This document shows, piece after piece, positions 9,396 through 17,470 of a stretch of 64,000 bases of DNA. The position numbers and the translations under genes are program-made. Below the pieces are notes generated by a model. It made no database searches. It was not told where the DNA came from and worked only from the letters and a program-made list of their open reading frames with translations. How positions within the stretch are numbered: position 1 is the stretch's first letter; each line of letters opens with the position of its first letter. This stretch comes from an uncultured Pseudomonadota bacterium (lineage in GTDB: Bacteria > Pseudomonadota > Alphaproteobacteria > UBA3830), in NCBI GenBank assembly GCA_902771535.1, contig CACXWU010000001.1, positions 62,001 through 126,000 on the forward strand, in the 5' to 3' direction.

Positions 9396-9593
9396 TCAGC
9401 GATTTTTTTCTATATATCTCATCATATTAAAGTATCCGGCTATACAACCGAGTATCAAAAATATTACTAGAAACAAAGGAAAGCACTGAACTTTTTTATC
9501 GATAAAAATCCCGACAAACACTCCCACAATAATACAGGATGTGAATTCCAGTCCGCAATTTATAGATTTTATTAAACAGTTTCTCTTATCCAT
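9396..9593 (-). CDS. AtpZ/AtpI-like small membrane protein
   Basis: 65-residue protein with two hydrophobic helices joined by a short loop containing IFIDKKVQCFP, matching the small F1Fo-ATPase-associated AtpZ/AtpI family (PF09527), which in other bacteria helps assemble the c-ring or import Mg2+/Ca2+. Typical elements are the GLEF at the start of helix one, GVFVGIFIDK, and a glycine-rich second helix LILGCIAGYFNMMRYI. The gene begins one base after the stop of the DivL-like gene and is thus probably co-transcribed with it rather than with an atp operon; no other ATP synthase gene is in the window. Confidence 0.65.
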   Translation of the reverse strand: MDKRNCLIKSINCGLEFTSCIIVGVFVGIFIDKKVQCFPLFLVIFLILGCIAGYFNMMRYIEKNR

Positions 9594-9594
9594 A

Positions 9595-12063
9595 CTAGGA
9601 GTTTATCACTTTATCAAAAATTTCCGAAGATTGATCTTCAGGGGCTGATTTTTCTTCTGGTACACCATGCAGAGGTAAGGAACAAATAACACTGGTACAT
9701 CTTTCCACATCGTTGAACGCTGTATGCAACGACCCGCCATGCATTTCCAGAAGAGATCTAACTAGCGGCATACTAATATTATTCGAATCGGAATTTATAA
9801 AATTCACCGATTTACTGTTTGATCTCTGGAAGATTTTTCTGCTCGGGCTCGGATCACGGTATTTTTCTCCGTTATCGGTGATAATAATCTTTACATGTTC
9901 ATTATCGGTTGTCAGACGCAGAGAAACCTTTCCGTTAAGAGAACTGAATTGTATCGCATTGATTAATACATTGAATATAGCTTGCTTAATCCTGATTTTA
10001 TCTCCCTTGTAAATGAGATTATCATCGTCGTAATTTCTAACTATATCGATATTTTTCTCTTGCGCTCTCTTGGATATGCTTTCTATCACTTCTTCCAGGG
10101 TATCTTTTAAGGAAAATGATGAAATATTCAATTTTTGCTCTTCCAAGTCTATTGAAACCATCTCCATGAGATTGCCGATCAATTCGTTCAACTGATTTGA
10201 GGAACTTAAAATATATTTGCAATATTCTGTTTGTTTTTGATTCAAGTTTCCGAAATATTGATTTAATAACAATTCTGCGAATCCGATTACGGAGTTTAAT
10301 GGTTCTCGCAATTCTATGGATATCCCTGAAATCAGCTCAAATCTTAAGGTTTGAGAAGTTTTCAGCAGCACATTCTTTTCCATAATGGCTTGTTCTACGT
10401 TGTAGGTATCTGTGATATCCATAAAACTATGCATATGGGCTCCATCAGGTAATGGAGTATAGGTAAATAAAATTACTGAATTATCTTTTTTAATTAATTT
10501 TCCTGTTTTATTGATTCGGTCCGTAAAATTACTTACCGCATTTGCGCGAAATGCCTCCCAATCATCTCCGTAGTCTAATTCCGGTTTCATTTTATCCAAA
10601 GTCTCCGACAAATGGATTCCTTTTAACTCTTCTGTGGATACATCTGTCAGATTCCAAACTTTGAGGAATGCCTGATTTACAATTTTTAATCGGTTGTCGC
10701 TTCCGTAAACCATGATTCCTTCATAAAGGTGATCCAAAGTTTCTTTTTGAACGGCTAATAAAGTATTATTTTTCCGCTGAAGTATGAGTGAATCGGTGAC
10801 GTCTTCATATATAAATATCAATCCACCTAAAGGATAAGGAGCGACAACTACACGCAGGCTTTTTCCACTTGGTAGGTGTAATAATTCTTGTATTGGTGAA
10901 GTTATGGATGTAAACAGGGCCAATTGCTCTTTTTTGAATATTTGAAAATCGGCATGTTCCGGAATTTGTCTATTGTTCCGTCTTTCTTCAAGAATCTCAC
11001 TGTATGTAGGTTTCGAATGCAGCCAGGATGACTCTAATTTCATTAGTCTTTGGTAAGTACTGTTAAAGAAAGACAGCCGTGTGTCTTCCCCGAAAACAGC
11101 AATGGCAGTAGATAAATTTTCTAAGACTTCATGATTTGCTGTAACTATTTTATCAATATTTGAAGAGAGATCTTCCTCTTCGGTGATATCCTGGGCGTAT
11201 CCGATAAATTCGTCATTAGCCGCTGGAGATTCATTGATTGAAAGTTTCCTTCTAACTCCGTCTATAACCGCAAACTGTGAAATTTTTTGAGGTTTTCGAC
11301 TCTTTTTTACATGTTCGGCCAAAGAATGTCCTTGACCAAAAATGGATCCCGGGATTAACGGAATGTTGTTCAACAAAACTTTTTCAGGGGAAACATTTAG
11401 AGAATCAGCATAAGCTCGGTTGCAATATGTAATTTCCAGATTATTGTTGCGCCTCCATACTTGAATAGGAATCGTATCGAGCATTTCCTTCAAGGAATTA
11501 ATTTGCTCCTGAGCAGAGAACAAATCATTTTCAATATTGCTTACGATGTTGAAGGTTTCCGTAATATTCTGACACCACAAAATAACGGTTTCTAGCCCCC
11601 CGATTATCATTCTCGATCCGATGACCTTAATGTTTTTTTGATCTAAAGTAGAAACGTTTAATTCGAAAGATTGACCGTTCTGTTTTAATTTGTTAAACGC
11701 GACCGATAAATTTTCGGAATCCTTTTCAGTTAAGAGTGAGACTATATCCTGAAAGAGTATCGCGGAATTCCCCTTGAAATCGAAGATTTCCTTGAATTTT
11801 TTGGACGAATTTATATATTCATGATTTTTATTCCATGCAATCCATCCATCAAAGTTAGAGGACAAAATTGCCTGATAATGACAAAGCAGGTCTCGATATT
11901 TGGCTGAATCATATTTTGCTTCATAAAGTCCGTACAAAAGACTTACTGCTGAAATCAACATTGCGGATATAGTTAAAACTTGAGAACCCGAAAAAATTAA
12001 GAAAATTGTACCGAGCAGGACGAATATTACACCACAGAGATCAATCTTTGTCCAAGTTTTCAT
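9595..12063 (-). CDS. DivL-like PAS-domain pseudo histidine kinase
   Basis: 822-residue membrane protein with DivL architecture: two N-terminal transmembrane helices, about four PAS domains (roughly residues 65-560), then HisKA and HATPase-like domains. DivL is a regulator of CckA in which Tyr replaces the phospho-acceptor His. Here the corresponding motif is GISIELREPLNSVIGFAELL, so the position is Ile583 (codon ATA at 10315-10317). The ATP-binding part is also degenerate: ITDNGEKYR replaces the G1 box and NNISMPLVRSLLEMHGG replaces the GTGLGL G2 box, though the N-box Asn in NVLINAIQFS remains. It can hardly be a kinase and probably acts as a signalling scaffold. Start: ATG 12063, giving a normal membrane N terminus; upstream in-frame ATGs at 12090 and 12123 are possible. 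One base separates its stop from the AtpZ-like gene. Confidence 0.8.
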   Translation of the reverse strand: MKTWTKIDLCGVIFVLLGTIFLIFSGSQVLTISAMLISAVSLLYGLYEAKYDSAKYRDLLCHYQAILSSNFDGWIAWNKNHEYINSSKKFKEIFDFKGNSAILFQDIVSLLTEKDSENLSVAFNKLKQNGQSFELNVSTLDQKNIKVIGSRMIIGGLETVILWCQNITETFNIVSNIENDLFSAQEQINSLKEMLDTIPIQVWRRNNNLEITYCNRAYADSLNVSPEKVLLNNIPLIPGSIFGQGHSLAEHVKKSRKPQKISQFAVIDGVRRKLSINESPAANDEFIGYAQDITEEEDLSSNIDKIVTANHEVLENLSTAIAVFGEDTRLSFFNSTYQRLMKLESSWLHSKPTYSEILEERRNNRQIPEHADFQIFKKEQLALFTSITSPIQELLHLPSGKSLRVVVAPYPLGGLIFIYEDVTDSLILQRKNNTLLAVQKETLDHLYEGIMVYGSDNRLKIVNQAFLKVWNLTDVSTEELKGIHLSETLDKMKPELDYGDDWEAFRANAVSNFTDRINKTGKLIKKDNSVILFTYTPLPDGAHMHSFMDITDTYNVEQAIMEKNVLLKTSQTLRFELISGISIELREPLNSVIGFAELLLNQYFGNLNQKQTEYCKYILSSSNQLNELIGNLMEMVSIDLEEQKLNISSFSLKDTLEEVIESISKRAQEKNIDIVRNYDDDNLIYKGDKIRIKQAIFNVLINAIQFSSLNGKVSLRLTTDNEHVKIIITDNGEKYRDPSPSRKIFQRSNSKSVNFINSDSNNISMPLVRSLLEMHGGSLHTAFNDVERCTSVICSLPLHGVPEEKSAPEDQSSEIFDKVINS

Positions 12064-12131
12064 CAAACTTACTCTCTTACATAACGTCATAATATTATGA
12101 CTATAACAACAAAGAAAAATCAAGGAATTAA

Positions 12132-12146
12132 TTAATATTTTATTAA
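12132..12146. promoter_or_regulatory. CtrA-type box TTAA-N7-TTAA upstream of the DivL-like gene
   Basis: The intergenic DNA between phaC and the DivL-like gene holds an exact TTAA-N7-TTAA, the consensus binding site of the response regulator CtrA, about 70 bp upstream of the chosen start at 12063. A further TTAA directly abuts the left half. CtrA is the downstream target of CckA, and the DivL family controls CckA, so feedback would make sense. In AT-rich DNA the motif also arises by chance, so this is a candidate only. Confidence 0.35.
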
Positions 12147-12253
12147 ATTTATATATTAGTCAGGTCAACTGTTCCGATGTTTATATATGGAAAAACACTC
12201 CAATTTAAGTATAACACCTTGAAAATTTTGGCTTTTTTAGATTTTTTCCATTT

Positions 12254-14005
12254 TCATTCTGCAGAATTTTTTTCAGAAATCATCTTCAAGTTTTCCGGAA
12301 CCATATTTTTTACATACAGTCCAGGCGCGTCCCTCAAAAATTTTTTGATCGCAGGCGGCATTATCATATCTCCCAACATCGGTTGTATCCATTCAAACCA
12401 ATCATTCCACCAAGATCCTTGAATTTCTCGCGCTGTATCCATCCATTCCTGAGCGGTCTCGACGATTTTATCATTTACCCAATAACAATACTTATTTCTT
12501 GCCGGGGGATTAACTACTCCCGCTACATGTCCTGAGCCTCCGACAACGAACCGAATGTTGCTGTTGAACAATTTCATACCGTCGAAAGCTGCTTTCCACG
12601 GAACAAGATGATCTTTTTTCATCGAGATCATGTAAATAGGCGTTTTGACCAAGCTCAAATCAATAGGAACCCCAAACATTTTTACAGTTCCACTTTTTAA
12701 GAGATTATCTCGGTATAAATCGTGCGAAAGAAAAGTCTGCATAGCTTTTGTCAGGTTTGTGGAATCGGAATTCCAAAACAAAATCTCATGAGCTTTCGGC
12801 TTTTCACCCAACATATAGCTATTTATGAAGTAACGCCAAATCATATCTTTAGCTTTCAGGGCGCTGAAAGTATTGTACATGACACTGCCATCCAGAACTC
12901 CTTTTTCTTTCATCTGGGCGGTGATAGCTTCCAGATAGTTACCGCTCATGAAAACGGCCATGTCTCCTGCATTTTTGAAATCCAGTAAAGTTGTCATCAA
13001 AGTTGCCGACATTATATTTGCTTTGGGCTTTCTTTTGCAGAGAGGATGAGCTAAGTAAGCCATAAGACTGGAAATTAAAGTTCCGCCGACACAATATCCC
13101 ACGGTATGAACAGATTTTGATTTTGTAATTTCGTAAATCTTATCAAGGGAGTCCATGATTCCGCTAAATGCATAGTCCGCGAAGGTTACATCCCTGTATC
13201 GCTTATCTGGATTTACCCAGGATATCATAAATACGGTAATTCCTTTGTCTAACAACCACTTTACGAAAGAAAATTTATCGGTTAAGTCCAAGATATAAAA
13301 CTTATTGATCCATGGCGGAACAAATAACACAGGAACAGCATGAACTTTATCTGTCGTCGGAGAATATTGAATCAATTCAATAATATCGTTTTGAAAAATA
13401 ACCTTTCCCGGAGTTGCTGCAACGTTTTCTCCTATATTGAACGTTTCCTTATCGTTCGTGGTGATAGATCCGTTATGTAGATCCTGCAAAAACATCTCTA
13501 TTCCCTTTTTGAAATTTTCTCCTTGCGAATTAAAAGTTTCCTTCAAAACTTTCGGATTCAAAAAGGGGAAATTATCCGGTGACATCATATCTATATATTG
13601 TTTTAAAAAAAATCTGGCATTGTGCATAAGTTGCGGATCTATATTCTCAAAACTATCTAGGGTATCCAGCATCCACGAAGAGGTAGTATCGTAAAACTTT
13701 CGGGCGAAAAGCATCATGGGATTATTTTCAAAAGCATTATCTTCGAATTTTTCATTTTTGGCGTTATATTCTAGATCGATGCAGTTCTTATCTTTGGAAC
13801 ATACTTCTTTAACAAAAGACTTTTGCAACTCGATTAATCTGTTCAATAAATCTTGCTGCGAATTTTCAATTTTTTTCGGCTGACCTGCCATTTGTTCTGC
13901 GACCTTCAAAAAAGCAAGCATCGCAATCTGAGGATTCAACACCGCAAATTGAAATAAATCAAAATTGTTAAACGAAGATTCATTATTCGGTACAAAATGT
14001 TCCAT
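12254..14005 (-). CDS. phaC: PhaC, class I poly(3-hydroxyalkanoate) synthase
   Basis: Polymerises 3-hydroxyacyl-CoA into polyhydroxyalkanoate storage granules; 583 aa, the usual size for class I enzymes. The catalytic Cys is about residue 305 in TVGYCVGGTL (lipase box with Cys in place of Ser); the catalytic Asp lies in SMKKDHLVPW and the His in GGSGHVAGVVNPP. The PhaC signature FVPPWINKFYILDL is also present. The start is ATG 14005 with AAGAGGA upstream; a longer in-frame form from 14095 would add a hydrophobic leader that PhaC enzymes do not have. No phaA, phaB or phasin is in the window. It points away from ychF across about 260 bp. Confidence 0.95.
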   Translation of the reverse strand: MEHFVPNNESSFNNFDLFQFAVLNPQIAMLAFLKVAEQMAGQPKKIENSQQDLLNRLIELQKSFVKEVCSKDKNCIDLEYNAKNEKFEDNAFENNPMMLFARKFYDTTSSWMLDTLDSFENIDPQLMHNARFFLKQYIDMMSPDNFPFLNPKVLKETFNSQGENFKKGIEMFLQDLHNGSITTNDKETFNIGENVAATPGKVIFQNDIIELIQYSPTTDKVHAVPVLFVPPWINKFYILDLTDKFSFVKWLLDKGITVFMISWVNPDKRYRDVTFADYAFSGIMDSLDKIYEITKSKSVHTVGYCVGGTLISSLMAYLAHPLCKRKPKANIMSATLMTTLLDFKNAGDMAVFMSGNYLEAITAQMKEKGVLDGSVMYNTFSALKAKDMIWRYFINSYMLGEKPKAHEILFWNSDSTNLTKAMQTFLSHDLYRDNLLKSGTVKMFGVPIDLSLVKTPIYMISMKKDHLVPWKAAFDGMKLFNSNIRFVVGGSGHVAGVVNPPARNKYCYWVNDKIVETAQEWMDTAREIQGSWWNDWFEWIQPMLGDMIMPPAIKKFLRDAPGLYVKNMVPENLKMISEKNSAE

Positions 14006-14263
14006 AGATGTTCCTCTTACCGTACGCAATAAAAATACAATAAAATATGTTAAAAATATATAAAAATTAAATAAAAAGACAGTGCGATATGGCATTCGGT
14101 ATTTTAAATTACTCTTCCGTCAAAGTCTGAATGGAAATCGCAAAAATTAAGATAGATACAAAACTAAAAACCTTTGTTGGTTGTATTGTGTATGTTCATC
14201 TATATCTTGGAAAATGATGAAATATGAGATATATTCGACCCCGTAAATTATAGGGAAATAAGT

Positions 14264-15355
14264 ATGGGATTTAATTGCGGAATTGTCGGACTTCCGAATG
14301 TGGGAAAATCAACTTTGTTTAATGCGATAACTCAAACAAACGCCGCGGAAGCGATGAATTACCCTTTTTGTACGATTGAGCCGAATGTCGGACGCATCGG
14401 AGTTCCGGACCCTCGTTTATACAAGTTAGCCGGAATGGTGAACAGCGAAAAAATTATACCTACGCAGATTGAAATTGTTGATATTGCGGGATTAGTGAAG
14501 GGAGCCAGTAAAGGGGAGGGGCTCGGAAATCAATTTTTGGGGCACATAAGAAGTACCGATGCCATTTTGCACATTGTTCGGTGTTTCAATAGTTCGGATA
14601 TAACTCATGTCAGCGGCTCTGTGGATCCTATCCGCGATATTGAGGTTGTCGAGACAGAATTGATGCTTGCCGATCTCGAAAGTTTAAAGCGGAAAGAAGA
14701 AGGGATCGCGAGAAAAAATAATCCGGATTTGGCTGTTGAAAAACAATTTTTGAAAAAATCTATAGATTGGTTGGAATCGGGAAAGCTCCTCTGTCAGTTG
14801 GAGTTGACTGAGGAAGAGGAGATTTTCGCAAATACCATACAACTTATAACGCGAAAACCTATCCTTTATGTGTGTAACGTTTCCGAGAGCGATGTCGTTT
14901 CAGGAAACGGGTATACAAAAGAAGTTGAAAAATTCGCAAAGCAACGAAATTCATCTGTGGTCATGATCTCGGCAGCGATCGAGGCAGAAATTGCTCAAAT
15001 TCAGGATGAAGGAGAAAAGCAGGAATATATAGAATCTCTAGGTCTTTCGGAATCGGGATTGGCAAGAGTGATCCGAGGCGGATATGATCTTCTGGGATTG
15101 CTTACCTTTTTCACTGTCGGTCCACAAGAATCTCATGCTTGGACAACTTACCGTGGAGCTAAAGCGCCGACAGCTGCTGGAGTAATTCATAGTGACTTTG
15201 AGAGGGGGTTTATTTGCGCGGAAACTATCAGTTACGATGATTACATAGCCTGTAACGGAGAGCAAGGAGCAAAGGCAGCGGGAAAGATGCGTTTGGAAGG
15301 AAAAGATTATGTAGTTAATGACGGAGATATTTTTCATTTCAGATTTAACGTCTAA
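14264..15355 (+). CDS. ychF: YchF, redox-regulated ribosome-associated ATPase
   Basis: Universally conserved Obg-family P-loop protein that hydrolyses ATP and binds ribosomes; 363 aa, as in E. coli. N-terminal MGFNCGIVGLPNVGKSTLFN contains the P loop, DIAGLVKGASKGEGLG the G3 region, and the C-terminal TGS domain contains the block TFFTVGPQESHAWT and ends with DYVVNDGDIFHFRFNV. ATG with AGGG eight bases upstream. It opens a plus-strand group with pgsA and map. Confidence 0.97.
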   Translation: MGFNCGIVGLPNVGKSTLFNAITQTNAAEAMNYPFCTIEPNVGRIGVPDPRLYKLAGMVNSEKIIPTQIEIVDIAGLVKGASKGEGLGNQFLGHIRSTDAILHIVRCFNSSDITHVSGSVDPIRDIEVVETELMLADLESLKRKEEGIARKNNPDLAVEKQFLKKSIDWLESGKLLCQLELTEEEEIFANTIQLITRKPILYVCNVSESDVVSGNGYTKEVEKFAKQRNSSVVMISAAIEAEIAQIQDEGEKQEYIESLGLSESGLARVIRGGYDLLGLLTFFTVGPQESHAWTTYRGAKAPTAAGVIHSDFERGFICAETISYDDYIACNGEQGAKAAGKMRLEGKDYVVNDGDIFHFRFNV

Positions 15356-15391
15356 TTGTGATACAATTCAGACAGATGAGGGGTGCTTGAT

Positions 15392-15955
15392 ATGTTGCCG
15401 AATGTGCTTACGTTGTCGCGAATATTTTCGATTCCGTTTATAGTTGCTTGCTTTTATGTGGATGGCTTTTTTTCTCACCTTATCGCAACAATTTTGTTCA
15501 TTATTGCTTGTGCGACGGATTTTTTTGATGGATATCTGGCCCGGCAGTGGAAGCAGGTTTCAGCGTTCGGACGCTTTTTAGATCCTGTCGCGGACAAATT
15601 GTTGGTTTCGACGATTTTGCTTATGCTTTCGGGGGTTGGAATTATCAGCGGAATTCATCTCATCGCGGCAACTATTATTTTAGCGAGAGAAATAATTGTT
15701 TCGGGCTTGAGACAGTTTATGGCCGAAATGAAGGTCAGAGTTCCGGTCACTCGGTACGCAAAATGGAAAACCGCGATGCAGATGTCCTCCATAGCTTGTC
15801 TGTTGTTCTCCGCGATGTTTCCCGAAACACCGACAATACACCAGTTAGGGTTATTTTTGCTGTGGATAGCTGTATTCATGACCGTATTCACGGGGGTTCG
15901 CTACATGAAATTCGGTGCGGTTAAAATCGCAAATGAAATGGAAAATCAGGATTAG
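15392..15955 (+). CDS. pgsA: PgsA, phosphatidylglycerophosphate synthase
   Basis: Inner-membrane enzyme joining CDP-diacylglycerol and glycerol-3-phosphate, the committed step to phosphatidylglycerol and cardiolipin; 187 aa. It starts MLPNVLTLSRIFSIPF, as usual, and has the CDP-alcohol phosphotransferase signature in ATDFFDGYLARQWKQ followed by FGRFLDPVADKLL, with all conserved Asp and Gly residues. Several membrane helices follow. ATG 15392 has GAGGGG about eight bases upstream and is preferred to a GTG three codons earlier. Lies between ychF and map. Confidence 0.95.
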   Translation: MLPNVLTLSRIFSIPFIVACFYVDGFFSHLIATILFIIACATDFFDGYLARQWKQVSAFGRFLDPVADKLLVSTILLMLSGVGIISGIHLIAATIILAREIIVSGLRQFMAEMKVRVPVTRYAKWKTAMQMSSIACLLFSAMFPETPTIHQLGLFLLWIAVFMTVFTGVRYMKFGAVKIANEMENQD

Positions 15956-15969
15956 TTTTAGGGAAAAAA

Positions 15970-16770
15970 ATGGCCAATTGTCGGAAGTATTCAAAGCAGG
16001 ATTTTGCAGGACTCAGAGAAGCGGGAAAGCTTGCTGCTCATATTTTGGATTATATCACACCGTTCGTGCAAGCAGGGGTAACAACTGCGGAATTGGATCA
16101 TCTTTGTCATGAAGAAATCTTGCGAAATGATGCCATTCCTGCTCCGCTGGGGTATAACGGATATCCGAAAGCGACTTGTATTTCCCTGAATCATGTAATT
16201 TGTCATGGCATTCCATCGGCTAGAAAATTGGTAAAAGGTGATATCCTAAATATTGATATTACCGTAATTTTAGACGGGTGGTACGGTGACACCAGTCGCA
16301 TGTATATTATCGGGAAACCTTCAGCCAAAGCGATGGAATTAATTGATGTCACGTATAACTCTCTAATGATGGCGATAGAAGCTGTAAAGCCGGGTATAAA
16401 ATTAGGAGACATTGGTCATATTATCCAATCTTACGCAGAAGAAAATAAGTTTTCGGTTGTGAGAGATTATTGCGGTCACGGTATCGGACGAGTGTTTCAC
16501 GATGAACCGATGGTGTTGCACTACGGAAAACCGGACACGGGGTTAACTTTGGAAGTCGGCAATGTCTTTACGATCGAACCGATGATTAATGTTGGCGGGT
16601 ATAAGTCGCGTCTGCTGGGGGACGGCTGGACGGCAATTACGGCGGATCACTCTTTGTCGGCACAATTTGAGCATACTATTGGAGTTACCGAAAACGGCTG
16701 TGAAATATTTACGGAGTCTCCTATGGGATTAACTAAACCTCCCTATGGTACGGAAGCAAAGAAAAAATGA
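15970..16770 (+). CDS. map: Map, type I methionine aminopeptidase
   Basis: Removes the initiator Met from new proteins; 266 aa. The pita-bread fold metal ligands are visible: Asp in NIDITVILDGWYGDTSRMY, His in RDYCGHGIGRVFHDEP, Glu in NVFTIEPMINVG and the last Glu in SAQFEHTIGVTENG. ATG follows TTAGGG closely. It lies 14 bp after pgsA and is probably in the same transcript; it converges on the SIMPL-like gene. Confidence 0.97.
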   Translation: MANCRKYSKQDFAGLREAGKLAAHILDYITPFVQAGVTTAELDHLCHEEILRNDAIPAPLGYNGYPKATCISLNHVICHGIPSARKLVKGDILNIDITVILDGWYGDTSRMYIIGKPSAKAMELIDVTYNSLMMAIEAVKPGIKLGDIGHIIQSYAEENKFSVVRDYCGHGIGRVFHDEPMVLHYGKPDTGLTLEVGNVFTIEPMINVGGYKSRLLGDGWTAITADHSLSAQFEHTIGVTENGCEIFTESPMGLTKPPYGTEAKKK

Positions 16771-16783
16771 GCTCAGTCAGCTT

Positions 16784-17455
16784 TTATTCAGATTTTTCTT
16801 CAATTAGTGCCTGGTGTAGAACAGATACTCGAGTGCAATCCAAGATTTTCAATATTTCTGATGTAAAGCTAGAACTAAATACGGGTCTGGAACTTTGATG
16901 AATAATATGTCCCCTTACTTTTTCTATTGGCCATGAAGTTTGAACGGTTGTCTTTGGCTGATGAGAGATAGTTACATTAACATCAGAAAACAATTTGTAA
17001 AGTTTTTTATCTGACGTTTTCATCTCGATTGTTACGCCGTTAATGCCAAACAGTTCCGTTTTTTGGGACCAAGGAGTCGGACCTTTATACTCATAGATCT
17101 TCCCTATTGGCGAGACTTCAATTTCGTTGTCTTGAAATCCCGCAGATTTGAGTTGCTCTATTACATATTTACGATTTTTGTTTACATCATCAAGTAGTTT
17201 TTCTTTACTGCTGTAATCTCTATAATCCTGAACAAAATAAATATGACAAGTGTTCCACTTGAAGATCGAGGAAATTAAATCTATTCGCTTTGAAAAGCTT
17301 GGAATTTCCGCTAAATGACTCCATTTGCATACATCTTTTACGCGCCAATCTAAGAATAAAAACGAGGCCAAAGCTAACGCTGACACTCCTCCAATTACGA
17401 TGCCGACCAGCCCCTTTTTGATTTTAAATTTAGTGTGTTTTCTTTCGTTTTCCAT
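16784..17455 (-). CDS. membrane-anchored SIMPL-like (DUF541) protein
   Basis: 223-residue protein with one N-terminal transmembrane helix (GLVGIVIGGVSALALASFLFL) and a mostly polar, probably periplasmic domain. The stretch with VNKNRKYVIEQLKSAGFQDNEIEVSP followed by a beta-rich part resembles the SIMPL (DUF541) fold, where a helix carrying the lysine/asparagine-rich N-x2-Kx2V pattern precedes a turn into a strand. The similarity is weak and no function can be assigned. It begins 15 bp after hisS on the same strand and is likely co-transcribed. Confidence 0.5.
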   Translation of the reverse strand: MENERKHTKFKIKKGLVGIVIGGVSALALASFLFLDWRVKDVCKWSHLAEIPSFSKRIDLISSIFKWNTCHIYFVQDYRDYSSKEKLLDDVNKNRKYVIEQLKSAGFQDNEIEVSPIGKIYEYKGPTPWSQKTELFGINGVTIEMKTSDKKLYKLFSDVNVTISHQPKTTVQTSWPIEKVRGHIIHQSSRPVFSSSFTSEILKILDCTRVSVLHQALIEEKSE

Positions 17456-17470
17456 AAACTTTTTTCCGGA

